From Anaerolinea sp. (GTDB lineage Bacteria > Chloroflexota > Anaerolineae > Anaerolineales > Villigracilaceae): 64,000 bases of DNA. Positions 25,888 to 35,675 of the stretch are shown here, one piece after another; within the stretch, counting starts at the first letter, position 1, and the number at the start of each line of letters is the position of its first letter. The notes under the pieces are model-generated. The model saw nothing but the letters and a program-made list of their open reading frames with translations, ran no database searches and had not been told where the DNA came from. A program made the position numbers and the translations under genes. The DNA is taken from NCBI GenBank assembly GCA_020723805.1, contig DYID01000001.1, positions 142,811 through 206,810 on the forward strand. The letters run 5' to 3'.

Positions 25888-27357
25888 CTAACTTGCTACG
25901 ACACACACCTCCCTTTCGACCGACTCGATGATCTTCGCCAGTTCTTCGCTGAGTTTCGGGTCGAGCGGATCGGGTTCATGCTCCTGCAAAATGCGCCTTG
26001 CCTTGGCGAGCGCCCAGTCGCGCGCGTCGTCCCGCTTGGTTTCCCATTCGCTGTAAGGGCGGCGGTCCATGAACTCAGGCATGAAGAGTTCGCGGGCATG
26101 TTTGCGCGTGTGTTTCTGCGCGAGGAAGTGACCGCCCGGTCCCACGTTGGCAATCGTTTCCAGCGCGAGCGTTTCCTCGTTGACCTCGATGCCCTGCATC
26201 ATTTTGTGGACAATCGAGAAGATTTCGCAATCCAGCATCATCTCGGCATACGACCAGATGCGGCTCCCGTGCAGGAACCCGCAGCCGAGCAGCATGTCGG
26301 ACATGACGGCGCTTGCCATGAAACTGGAGAGAGCGCCTTCGAGTCCTGCCTGCCAGTTGGGTTCTTTGGCGCCGGTGGCAAACGCGCCCATCGAAAGCGG
26401 AATGTTGTAAAAATCTGCCAGGGCGTTGGTCGCCGCGCCGAAGAGGAAGTCTTCGGGTCCGCCGCCGGTGTAGGCGCCGCTTCGCAGGTCGGCAGCGGTT
26501 TGCGCGGCGGCGTAGAAGACCGGTGCGCCGGGATACGCCAGTTGCAGCAGCGCTGTCGCCGCGATGACTTCCGCGTTGCCCACCGCCAGATTTCCCGCCA
26601 GCGTGGCGGGACCGGTCGTTAGGCAGGATGCCATCGTCATGAAGCCGGTGGGAACGCCGTGCTCTGCCGCAATCAGCGCCGCATCCAGGCTGCCGCCATC
26701 GTGACCGAGCGGGGAGGCGGTGCATTGCATCAGTGAGAGAACGGGGCGTTTGCGCAGTTCCTCCTTGCCGCCGGCGATGAGCGCCGCCATCTCCATGGCG
26801 GCTTTGGCTTCATGGACGCTGTAAATGGACTCGGTCTGTACGTGCTTGGTGGAGTTTTCCCAAATGGTCTTGATTTCGTGCAAGCCGCGCGTTTCGGCGG
26901 GCTTATCCTGCGCGGAGACGGGCACCCAGTGGAAGCCGACCTCCGGGGTGGCGTCGGCGACGCGGGCGATGTCGCGCACGTCGCGCAGGCTCGAGGTCCG
27001 TTTTTGACCCGTTTCGATGTCAATCACTTCCACGCCGCAGCCGTCCGTCCCGAGGAAGACGTGGTTGCCGTCCAGCGGACAGTCCTGTGCCGGGTCGCGC
27101 GCCGCCAGCGTATAAGCGGGCGGACAGTTCTTCAGCGCGTCTTCGATGACCTGCGGCTTGACGCGCACGACCTTCCGCTCCCGATCCACGCTCGCGCCGT
27201 GCGCCTCCCAAATTTCCAGCGCGCGCGCCGAAGGAAACCGCACGCCGACGTTTTCGATGATCCACAACGTGGCGTCGTGAATCTTTTGCACCTCCTCTGC
27301 GGTCAATACCTCCAGCCGCAGTTTGGGGTTGCTGATGGATTTGATGTTTTTGGACAT
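25888..27357 (-). CDS. MttB-superfamily methyltransferase (paralogue 3)
   Basis: The 489-residue protein shows the MttB-superfamily pattern: LRLEVLTAEEVQKIHDATLWIIENVGVRFPSARALEIWEAHGA at the start, the substrate-pocket region VLSLMQCTASPLGHDGGSLDAALIAAEHGVP, and YNIPLSMGAFATGAKEPNWQAGLEG. There is no in-frame TAG. GGGAGGG lies 5 bases before the ATG. It is the first methyltransferase after the corrinoid-protein gene, which makes it the likeliest direct partner of that carrier. The 109-base gap to paralogue 2 holds a MITE-like hairpin. Confidence 0.88.
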   Translation of the reverse strand: MSKNIKSISNPKLRLEVLTAEEVQKIHDATLWIIENVGVRFPSARALEIWEAHGASVDRERKVVRVKPQVIEDALKNCPPAYTLAARDPAQDCPLDGNHVFLGTDGCGVEVIDIETGQKRTSSLRDVRDIARVADATPEVGFHWVPVSAQDKPAETRGLHEIKTIWENSTKHVQTESIYSVHEAKAAMEMAALIAGGKEELRKRPVLSLMQCTASPLGHDGGSLDAALIAAEHGVPTGFMTMASCLTTGPATLAGNLAVGNAEVIAATALLQLAYPGAPVFYAAAQTAADLRSGAYTGGGPEDFLFGAATNALADFYNIPLSMGAFATGAKEPNWQAGLEGALSSFMASAVMSDMLLGCGFLHGSRIWSYAEMMLDCEIFSIVHKMMQGIEVNEETLALETIANVGPGGHFLAQKHTRKHARELFMPEFMDRRPYSEWETKRDDARDWALAKARRILQEHEPDPLDPKLSEELAKIIESVEREVCVVAS

Positions 27358-27488
27358 AGAGCCCTCCCGAGGCTTATGTCTCTACTCTCTCTTCGTTGGT
27401 CGTGCCTGGCAGCCGTCTTGATTCAATCTGTTCAAAATTCGCAAAGATTAGCGTAGATTAGTGGATGAGAACGCCTTTGTAGTGCCAA

Positions 27489-28139
27489 TTATTCCTTGCC
27501 AACCAGTTTCTTCGCCAACTGCACCGCGCCGACGGCGTCTTCTGATGTGCCGTCTGCCTTGATCTTTTCCGCCCATTCGCGGGTGATGGGCGCGCCGCCC
27601 ACCATCACCTTGATGCGCGGACGCAGACCTTCCTTGTCGAGTTCCTCGATGACTTCGCGCTGGCGGACCATCGTGGTGGTGAGCAGGGCACTCAAGCCGA
27701 TGATTTGCGCGTCTATTTCGAGCGCCTTGCCGATGATCTTCTCTGCCGGCTGGTCCACGCCCAGGTCGGTCACTTCAAAGCCTGCGGCGCTCAACATCGT
27801 GCCGACCAGCGTCTTGCCGATTTCGTGAATGTCGCCCTCCACTGTGGCAAGTACCACGCGCCCCATCATCTCGCGCGCCTCGCCGAGTTTGAGCAGTTCG
27901 GGTTCCAAGACGGCGACGGCGGCTTTCATCGCTTCGCCCGCCATGACCAGTTCCGGCAAAAACGCCTCGCCCTTCCCGAACAGGTCGCCGATGTAGTTGA
28001 CGCCCACCACAAACCCGTTCGTAATCGCGTCCAACGGCGGGATGCCCAGTTCGATGGATTTTTGCGCGAGTTCAACTGCGGTCTCCTTTTCACCGTCAAT
28101 GATGCTTTGCGCCATCTGTTTGTAAAGTTCCTCGTGCAT
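27489..28139 (-). CDS. Corrinoid protein (MttC/MtbC-like)
   Basis: The 216-residue protein has an N-terminal four-helix cap (about residues 1-88) and a Rossmann B12-binding domain. The cobalt-ligand motif is DIHEIG, i.e. D-x-H-x-x-G, near residue 102. It is followed by GFEVTDLGVDQPAEKII, and GGAPITREWAEKIKADGTSEDA closes the site. It carries methyl groups between the MttB-type enzymes and a second methyltransferase. AAGGAGG precedes the ATG. It lies between the GntR regulator and three MttB genes. No activating enzyme (RamA) and no MtrH/MtbA-type partner is in the window, so these must be elsewhere. Confidence 0.93.
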   Translation of the reverse strand: MHEELYKQMAQSIIDGEKETAVELAQKSIELGIPPLDAITNGFVVGVNYIGDLFGKGEAFLPELVMAGEAMKAAVAVLEPELLKLGEAREMMGRVVLATVEGDIHEIGKTLVGTMLSAAGFEVTDLGVDQPAEKIIGKALEIDAQIIGLSALLTTTMVRQREVIEELDKEGLRPRIKVMVGGAPITREWAEKIKADGTSEDAVGAVQLAKKLVGKE

Positions 28140-28159
28140 TGCGATGCCTCCTTGATGAT

Positions 28160-28900
28160 TTATAGACCCAACTGGTTCAATTTTCGGTCGAGCAATTCCT
28201 GCGGCACTGCCAGATACAAAACAATCTGCCGCCCGATTTCAACAATGTGTTCCTCGGCGCGCTGTTCGGCGAGCGCCGCATCCTGCGCCTCGATTGCCTC
28301 CGCAATGGCGAGATGCTCGCGATATTCCTGGCGGATGCTTTCCTCCAGCGCCTCAGGATGCTCGAACATCGCCTGATAGAGCATCCAATCGGGGAACGAA
28401 TTCGCCGCCACTTTATACACGCGAATCAACGTCGAATTGCGGGTTGCCTCGGCAACCGTGGCATGGAAGTGCACGCTCAACTTGCGGGAGGCGGGCATGT
28501 CCTCGAGGCGGGTCAAACTCCGCGATTGACGGACGATCCGCTTCAATGCCTCGACGTGAGCCTGTTCCCGGTTCAAAGCCGCCGCCCGGCTGACGGCTTT
28601 TTCCAGCAGCAGCCGCGCCGCATAGGACTCGGCAATCTCCTCGTGGCTTGGCTGTGGGACGCGCACCCCGCGATACGGGACGCGTTCCGCCAGCCCCGCC
28701 GCATCGAGCAAATCCAGCGCCTCTCGAACCGGGGTCATGCTGACCCCCAGTTGCGAGGCGATGTCTTCCTGCCTGAGCCAGGCGCCGGGCTGATACTGCC
28801 CGGAGATGATTTTTTCCAGCAGAACGTCGAAGATGTCCTCTTTGAGCGGTCTTTTGGGGGCAAGGTCGGCGGTCTCTTTGGTGGGGGAGGGAATGGTCAT
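28160..28900 (-). CDS. GntR-family regulator, FadR/FCD subfamily
   Basis: The 246-residue protein has an N-terminal winged helix-turn-helix (about residues 20-85: EDIFDVLLEKIISGQYQPGAWLRQEDIASQLGVSMTPVREALDLLDAAGLAERVPYRGVRV). A C-terminal FCD ligand-binding helical domain ends near residue 225, with histidines and acidic residues that usually bind a metal and a carboxylate ligand. It is the first gene of the minus-strand methyltransferase run, 20 bases ahead of the corrinoid gene, so it probably controls that operon in response to its substrate. An A/T-rich stretch with TATAAT on the minus strand (about 28925-28950) gives its promoter. Confidence 0.9.
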   Translation of the reverse strand: MTIPSPTKETADLAPKRPLKEDIFDVLLEKIISGQYQPGAWLRQEDIASQLGVSMTPVREALDLLDAAGLAERVPYRGVRVPQPSHEEIAESYAARLLLEKAVSRAAALNREQAHVEALKRIVRQSRSLTRLEDMPASRKLSVHFHATVAEATRNSTLIRVYKVAANSFPDWMLYQAMFEHPEALEESIRQEYREHLAIAEAIEAQDAALAEQRAEEHIVEIGRQIVLYLAVPQELLDRKLNQLGL

Positions 28901-28957
28901 CGAAGCCTCTGGGAACCGAAGGTGATTATAAATTATATATAATTTTTTGAGCAGGGG

Positions 28958-30121
28958 TTACACACCCCTAACTGGTGAGAGATTTGGATTCTCCCTCAAC
29001 ATCCACGCCAGCGGAGCCGCGACCAGCACAAGCCCGGCGGTCATCACCAACACGGCGGGGAAGCCGTATTGCTCCGCCAGCGGACCGGTCAACAACATGC
29101 CGAGCACGCCGGAAGAGAAGATGAACCCCAAAATCAACCCGGAAGCCAACGCCATTCCGCCGGAGACGATGCGCTGCGCCAGCACGACCATGATGCTGTG
29201 AACCGAGCCGGTGAACGCGCCCCCCAGCGGCACCAAGACATACAGCCACGGCGACCAGCCGATGCGGCTCATGAGGTAAATCGGAACAGCGGCAAGCATC
29301 AACGCCGCCGCCGCCACCTTTCGTTTGGTGAAACGGTCACCCAAATATCCGCCGATGACGTTTCCCAACGCCGAGCCGCCCATGAACAGTCCCGCCATGT
29401 TCCCGTAGGTCTGGGCGTTCAACCCCAGGTCTTTGAGATACTTGGGCAGGAAGTTGATCATATTTGCTTGCGACCAGGATTGAAACGTCGCCACCACCGC
29501 CAGCAGGAGAATGAACCCCCAGCCGGCTTGCAGGCGAACCTTTCCATCATCCCCCTTGACCCTGGGGTGCGGATGATTTTGCCGCAGTTGATAGGCAACG
29601 GAGATGCCAATGGGAATCGAGACCACAGGCAGGATGATGAGCGCCGGCAGTCCCATGCGCGCCAGAATCAAGCCGGTGATGACGGGTCCCATGAAATGTC
29701 CCAACTGCCCCGCCATAAAGAACAACGATGTGGCGGTCGTTTCGCGCCCCTGCAAACGGTGACGTCCCTGCAGGGTGGCTTGGACAGTGCCGACCGGGTG
29801 AAAGGCAGACGAACCGAGCGCGGCGACGATCAGGCTGATCAGCCCCCACGTGCCGGGGATGAAGATCGCGCCTGCAAAGAACACCGTCATCCACAACACG
29901 CCGCCCGCCGCCAGCCAGCGCGGTCCCACGCGGTCCGACATCCAGCCGAAGAAAGGTTGTGTCAGCGCAGAGACCCAGACGTAGATTGCCGAATACAGCG
30001 CGATTTGCGTTTCGGTCAGACCCATGTAGGTGAGCAGAACGGGACGGCTGGCGTTGAAGACATCCACGATGAAATGGCTTGCCGCAACCGAGGAAAAAAG
30101 GGAGTCGAGGAGCAAAGGCAT
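28958..30121 (-). CDS. MFS transporter, fosmidomycin-resistance (Fsr)-like
   Basis: The 387-residue protein has about 12 membrane helices. FFGWMSDRVGPRWLAAGGVLW after helix 2 and LGSSAFHPVGTVQATLQGR resemble the Fsr branch of the major facilitator superfamily, many of which export drugs or metabolites. Start 30121 (MPLLLDSLF) is chosen because the longer frame upstream only reads through a TTTGCGATTTTGGATT repeat (peptide QIQNRKSKIANPKSQI). No good Shine-Dalgarno sequence is present. It precedes the GntR/methyltransferase operon on the same strand and could transport its substrate. Confidence 0.8.
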   Translation of the reverse strand: MPLLLDSLFSSVAASHFIVDVFNASRPVLLTYMGLTETQIALYSAIYVWVSALTQPFFGWMSDRVGPRWLAAGGVLWMTVFFAGAIFIPGTWGLISLIVAALGSSAFHPVGTVQATLQGRHRLQGRETTATSLFFMAGQLGHFMGPVITGLILARMGLPALIILPVVSIPIGISVAYQLRQNHPHPRVKGDDGKVRLQAGWGFILLLAVVATFQSWSQANMINFLPKYLKDLGLNAQTYGNMAGLFMGGSALGNVIGGYLGDRFTKRKVAAAALMLAAVPIYLMSRIGWSPWLYVLVPLGGAFTGSVHSIMVVLAQRIVSGGMALASGLILGFIFSSGVLGMLLTGPLAEQYGFPAVLVMTAGLVLVAAPLAWMLRENPNLSPVRGV

Positions 30122-30180
30122 GAGGATTTGCGATTTTGGATTTGCGATTTTAGATTTGCGATTTTGGATTTGTGATTGGC
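30122..30180. repeat. TTTGCGATTTTGGATT dispersed repeat
   Basis: About four imperfect copies of a 14- to 15-base unit lie between the MFS and nadD genes. The last codons of nadD (peptide TPITNPKSQI) are read from it. Confidence 0.75.
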
Positions 30181-30794
30181 GTTTTGGAGGGGAGATAGAG
30201 ATGGTGGTCGAGGATGTATTCGTACACGGCGGGATGGAGATAGTAGCGGAACGGACGCCCTTCGGCGATGCGGCTGCGAATCTCGCGCGAGGCAATTTCC
30301 AACAGCGGCGCATCCACATAATGGACCTTGGAACGGATGCCCGGCAATTGCCTTTCCAACTCTTCGAGGTCTTCCTGTTCGCCGGGACGGTGCATCACCC
30401 CCACCCAGTGACATGCCTGGAGCAGTTCTCTGGGGCGGTTCCAGGTGGGCAGGTCGCGCAGGGAATCGCTGCCGATGATGGGGGTGATGTCGGCGTTGGG
30501 ATAGTGCTGGGCGATTTGCCTCACGGTGTCCACGGTGTAGTGCGGTCCGGGGCGTTCGAGTTCGACGCGGGAAAGTTCGAACGCCGGGTTATCCTGAATG
30601 GCGAGCTGCACCATCGCCAGACGGTGTTCGACCGGCGTGATGTCCTGATGTTGTTTGTGGGGCGGGTCGGGGGTGAGCACCCACAGGATGCGGTCCAGGT
30701 TGAGTTGGTCGCAGGCTTCCGAGGCAAGGATGAGGTGACCGAGATGCGGCGGGTCGAAAGTGCCGCCGAAGAGTCCAATCTGAATGCGGGACAT
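30150..30794 (-). CDS. nadD: Nicotinate-nucleotide adenylyltransferase NadD
   Basis: The 214-residue protein carries the nucleotidyltransferase signature GLFGGTFDPPHLGHLILA at residues 7-24, with the HxGH ATP motif. IIGSDSLRDLPTWNRP follows, and the late IASREIRSRIAEGRPFRYYLHPAVYEYI corresponds to the ISSTxIR site. It makes NaAD in NAD synthesis. Start 30794 (MSRIQIG) fits the family. A TATACT -10 lies only 6 bases upstream, so the mRNA is probably leaderless. The last ten residues come from a dispersed repeat. Confidence 0.93.
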   Translation of the reverse strand: MSRIQIGLFGGTFDPPHLGHLILASEACDQLNLDRILWVLTPDPPHKQHQDITPVEHRLAMVQLAIQDNPAFELSRVELERPGPHYTVDTVRQIAQHYPNADITPIIGSDSLRDLPTWNRPRELLQACHWVGVMHRPGEQEDLEELERQLPGIRSKVHYVDAPLLEIASREIRSRIAEGRPFRYYLHPAVYEYILDHHLYLPSKTPITNPKSQI

Positions 30795-30800
30795 GGTTGA

Positions 30801-30806
30801 AGTATA
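30801..30806 (-). promoter_or_regulatory. -10 box of leaderless nadD promoter
   Basis: TATACT on the minus strand ends 6 bases before the nadD ATG. The TTTTTGCTAAG half-site at 30815-30825, shared with the divergent antitoxin operator, lies just upstream of it. Confidence 0.5.
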
Positions 30807-30814
30807 ACGCGTTC

Positions 30815-30885
30815 TTTTTGCTAAGACTTGTGGCAAAATCCAATCAAGTGTACAATGCTTAGCAGAATTGATTTTTTGCTAAGCA
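30815..30885. promoter_or_regulatory. Promoter and operator of the AbrB/PIN module
   Basis: TTGTGG (30828-30833) and TACAAT (30851-30856) are 17 bases apart. TGCTTAGCA (30856-30864) and TGCTAAGCA (30877-30885) are a perfect 9-bp inverted repeat overlapping the start of transcription. A third half-site, TTTTTGCTAAG, is at 30815-30825. Confidence 0.65.
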
Positions 30886-30896
30886 AGGAGGTCCCT

Positions 30897-31145
30897 GTGG
30901 TAATCCCATCTGTTAAAGTGAGTAATCGCTACCAAATTGCCGTTCCACAACAGGCGCGCAAACGATTGAAAATAAAGAGCGGTGACCGTTTGTTGGTTGA
31001 TGTTCAAGACGGAATCATTATCCTTCTTCCCGAACCGCAGAACTATACTCAAGCGCTGGCGGGTTTGCATCGCGAGATATGGGAAAAGTCCGCTGAGTAT
31101 ATTGTTGGGGAGCGAAATGCATGGACAGACTCATCCAAAGGCTAG
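30897..31145 (+). CDS. AbrB/SpoVT-type antitoxin
   Basis: The 82-residue protein has a swapped-hairpin AbrB DNA-binding domain (IPSVKVSNRYQIAVPQQARKRLKIKSGDRLLVDVQDGIIILLP) and a C-terminal tail that should bind the toxin. GTG 30897 is chosen because AAGGAGGT lies 5 bases upstream; the longer frame has no site and would cover the operator. It overlaps the PIN toxin gene by 25 bases. It should repress its own promoter through the palindrome at 30856-30885 and, through the extra half-site, could touch nadD. Confidence 0.85.
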   Translation: MVIPSVKVSNRYQIAVPQQARKRLKIKSGDRLLVDVQDGIIILLPEPQNYTQALAGLHREIWEKSAEYIVGERNAWTDSSKG

Positions 31146-31570
31146 CAAAGACAGGTGTTATCGGTATTGACACGCCTGTTTTTATTTACCACCTTGAAGC
31201 GCATCCGCAATATTTTCCCTTGACATTGGAAATACTTTCCAACATGGAAAAGGGAAAATGGACAGGAGTAACTTCTGCAATCACGCTTATGGAGATCAAT
31301 GTACATCCCTGGCGGCTCGGACGTGAAGATATAGCCCGGAAATATGAAACCCTTCTGGTCAACTTTCCCCACTTGAGCATTGTAAGCGTTGATCGTGATG
31401 TTGCACGTATCGCGTCCCAACTGCGGGCAAGGTTTGGCGTACATCCCCCGGATGCCTTGCAGGTTGCCGCCACTCTTATGGCAGGTGCGAGGTTGTTTTT
31501 GACGAACGATCAACGCTTATCAAATCTTCAATCATTGATTGATGTCGTTGTATTGGATGATTATCTATAG
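31121..31570 (+). CDS. PIN-domain toxin (VapC-like)
   Basis: The 149-residue protein has the PIN RNase acidic residues: IGIDTPVFIYHLEA near residue 15, TSAITLMEINVHP near residue 49, and PPDALQVAATLMAGARLFLTNDQRL near residue 109. It is paired with an AbrB-type antitoxin that overlaps its start by 25 bases. Base composition is lower in GC than its neighbours, consistent with transfer. The target RNA is unknown. Confidence 0.85.
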   Translation: MDRLIQRLAKTGVIGIDTPVFIYHLEAHPQYFPLTLEILSNMEKGKWTGVTSAITLMEINVHPWRLGREDIARKYETLLVNFPHLSIVSVDRDVARIASQLRARFGVHPPDALQVAATLMAGARLFLTNDQRLSNLQSLIDVVVLDDYL

Positions 31571-31581
31571 AACAGTGACCC

Positions 31582-32748
31582 ATGAACGAAATCTATGATG
31601 CCATCGTGATCGGAGCAGGGGTGATTGGGGCGAGCGTTGCCTACAACCTTTCAAAGCGCGGGTTGAAAGTGCTGATTCTCGAACGCCGCACGGTTGCCGC
31701 CGGCGCAACCGGCGCTTCGAGCGGACTGGTGCGGATGCACTACGATGTGGAAGTCGATTCGGCGCTGGCGTGGGAGAGTTTTCAGTTTTTCCGAAATTGG
31801 CGCGAGCGCATCGGCGGGGAGTGCGGTTTTCGCAAAACGGGATTTTTGCAAATCGTCGCGCCGGAAAAGAACGATCACCTGCGCGCCAACGTCGCCATGC
31901 ACAAGCGGATCGGCATCATCACCGATATTGTCACCGCCGGCGATGTGAAGCGCATCGCCCCCATGCTCAAAACCGACGATTTCGAACTCGCGGCATACGA
32001 GCCCGAATCCGGTTACGCCGACCCGGTGCTGACGACCAATTCCTTTTTGGAGCAGGCAAAGGCGCGTGGCGCAGTCCTGAGGCAGGCGTGCGAGGTGACG
32101 GGAATCCGCGTCGGCGGGGGGAAGGTGCAGGGTGTAGAGTCAGGCAAAGGGTCGTTCGATGCGCCGATTGTCGTCAATTGCGCGGGGACGTTCGCGGGGC
32201 GGGTCGGCCGGCTGGCAGGGGTCGAAATCCCGCTCGATACGTGGACGCATGATGTGGCGTTCGTGAAGCGTCCGCCGCAGGTTGAGAGGCATCCGACGGT
32301 GATTGACGATGCGCTGGCGATGTATTTCCGCCCGGAAGGTGACGCGTTGACGCTGGTGGCGCTGGAGGACGGCAACCGCATGGGCGAGCCGCCCGAAGCG
32401 GAGTTGGGTCAGGTGGATAAGGAGTTTGTGATGCGCGCCATTGACCGCATCTGCCGGCGCGTGGAAGGTATGGAGGCGGGAGCGCTTCATTCCACACATG
32501 TGGGGCGCGACGGTCTGACGCCCGACCAGCGCGCGGTGATGGATCAGGCGGGACCCGATGGGTTCTATATCGCCTGCGGTTTCAGCGGCACGGGATTCAA
32601 GTTGTCGCCGGCGGTGGGTGTGTGCATGAGCGAGTTGATTTTGGACGGGCGGGCGAAATTGGTGGATATTTCCTCGCTCACCCTCGGGCGGTTTGCACGC
32701 GGAGAGTTCCTGCGCGGCGAACATTCTTATGGCGATATTTGGAGGTAA
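31582..32748 (+). CDS. DAO-family FAD-dependent oxidoreductase
   Basis: The 388-residue protein has an N-terminal Rossmann FAD motif (DAIVIGAGVIGASVAYNLSKRGLKVLILER) and the D-amino-acid-oxidase/sarcosine-oxidase-beta fold, with GATGASSGLVRMHYD and the late GFYIACGFSGTGFKLSPAVGVCMSELI. It probably oxidises a secondary or N-methylated amino acid. No partner subunits (alpha, gamma, delta) are adjacent, so it may act as a single enzyme. The nearby MttB methyltransferases and M20 amidohydrolase make an N-methyl amino acid a fair guess. It starts 12 bases after the PIN toxin and 7 bases before ligA. Confidence 0.85.
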   Translation: MNEIYDAIVIGAGVIGASVAYNLSKRGLKVLILERRTVAAGATGASSGLVRMHYDVEVDSALAWESFQFFRNWRERIGGECGFRKTGFLQIVAPEKNDHLRANVAMHKRIGIITDIVTAGDVKRIAPMLKTDDFELAAYEPESGYADPVLTTNSFLEQAKARGAVLRQACEVTGIRVGGGKVQGVESGKGSFDAPIVVNCAGTFAGRVGRLAGVEIPLDTWTHDVAFVKRPPQVERHPTVIDDALAMYFRPEGDALTLVALEDGNRMGEPPEAELGQVDKEFVMRAIDRICRRVEGMEAGALHSTHVGRDGLTPDQRAVMDQAGPDGFYIACGFSGTGFKLSPAVGVCMSELILDGRAKLVDISSLTLGRFARGEFLRGEHSYGDIWR

Positions 32749-34839
<2,091 letters not shown>

Positions 34840-34844
34840 CCGCG

Positions 34845-35053
34845 AAGGGATGCGCCCGTTCCAGATCATGGTGAATGCCCATCTGACGAACCATGGTGAA
34901 ATCTATGACACCCCTTCGGGGTTTAGAAATTATAAAACCCGCATTCTATAATGGTTTCATCCCTTCGGGATTGATTGGCTGGTGAAGATAATCCCGAAGG
35001 GATGGCAGGATTGTAAACCCCCAAGGCAAAACAAAACACAATCCCGAAGGGAT
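34845..35053. repeat. REP-like palindromes ATCCCGAAGGGAT
   Basis: Palindromes lie at 34910-34922 (ACCCCTTCGGGGT), 34959-34971, 34991-35003 and 35041-35053, plus a half-copy near 34848. They immediately precede the REP-associated transposase gene, in both orientations, as expected for REPs mobilised by that transposase. Confidence 0.8.
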
Positions 35054-35080
35054 GACATGATTCAAAATTCGAGGCGAGAT

Positions 35081-35545
35081 ATGGCTGGAACATATTCCCA
35101 AATCTACATCCAAATCGTTTTCGCTGTGCAGGGACGCCAGAACCTCCTTCAGAAGGAATGGCGGCAGGAAGTTTTCAAATATATGGTGGGCATCATCAAG
35201 AACAAGGGACAAAAGCCAATCATCGTCAACGGTGTAGAAGATCATGTTCATGTTTTGGTGGGGCTGAAACCTTCCATGGCATTATCCGATCTGGTACGGG
35301 ATGTGAAAAACAATTCCTCCAATTTCATCAACGATCGCTCATGGATTAAAGGCAGGTTCAACTGGCAGGAAGGCTACGGGGCATTCTCATACAGCCATTC
35401 GCAAATCGGAAATGTGTACAACTATATTTTGAATCAAGAAAAGCATCACGCCAAGCAAACCTTCAAGGACGAATATCTTGATTTTCTCAGGAAATTCGAA
35501 ATCGAACATGATGTGAAATATTTGTTCGACTGGGTTGATTTGTAA
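35081..35545 (+). mobile_element. tnpA: REP-associated tyrosine transposase (RAYT, IS200/IS605-like TnpA)
   Basis: The 154-residue protein has the Y1 transposase fold: IYIQIVFAVQGRQNLL at the start, the HUH metal motif EDHVHVLVGL near residue 54, and the catalytic Tyr in NVYNYILNQEKHH near residue 117. It cuts and joins single-stranded DNA at hairpins. ATG 35081 is the start matching the family (AGTYSQIYIQIVFAVQ). Four REP-like palindromes precede it, so this is a REP-linked domesticated transposase more than a free IS. The gene appears intact. Confidence 0.88.
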
Positions 35546-35675
35546 TTAATTGCCCGTTGGAATCGAAGCGCAATCCCTCGCAGACTGTTATGGTAAAATA
35601 CCGCCCATTCTGACACAAAGGACGCCTTGGGGGAGCATCGAGCCTTTGTGGAATTCTATTTTTGGAGCATAACCT

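Noticed and set aside
21045-27357. Pyrrolysine-containing trimethylamine methyltransferases
   Set aside because: All three frames are full length without an in-frame TAG, and no pyl genes or tRNA-Pyl were seen.
28958-30319. Longer MFS reading frame with an N-terminal extension to 30319
   Set aside because: The extra residues only translate a TTTGCGATTTTGGATT repeat and part of nadD in another frame; the membrane protein starts naturally at 30121.
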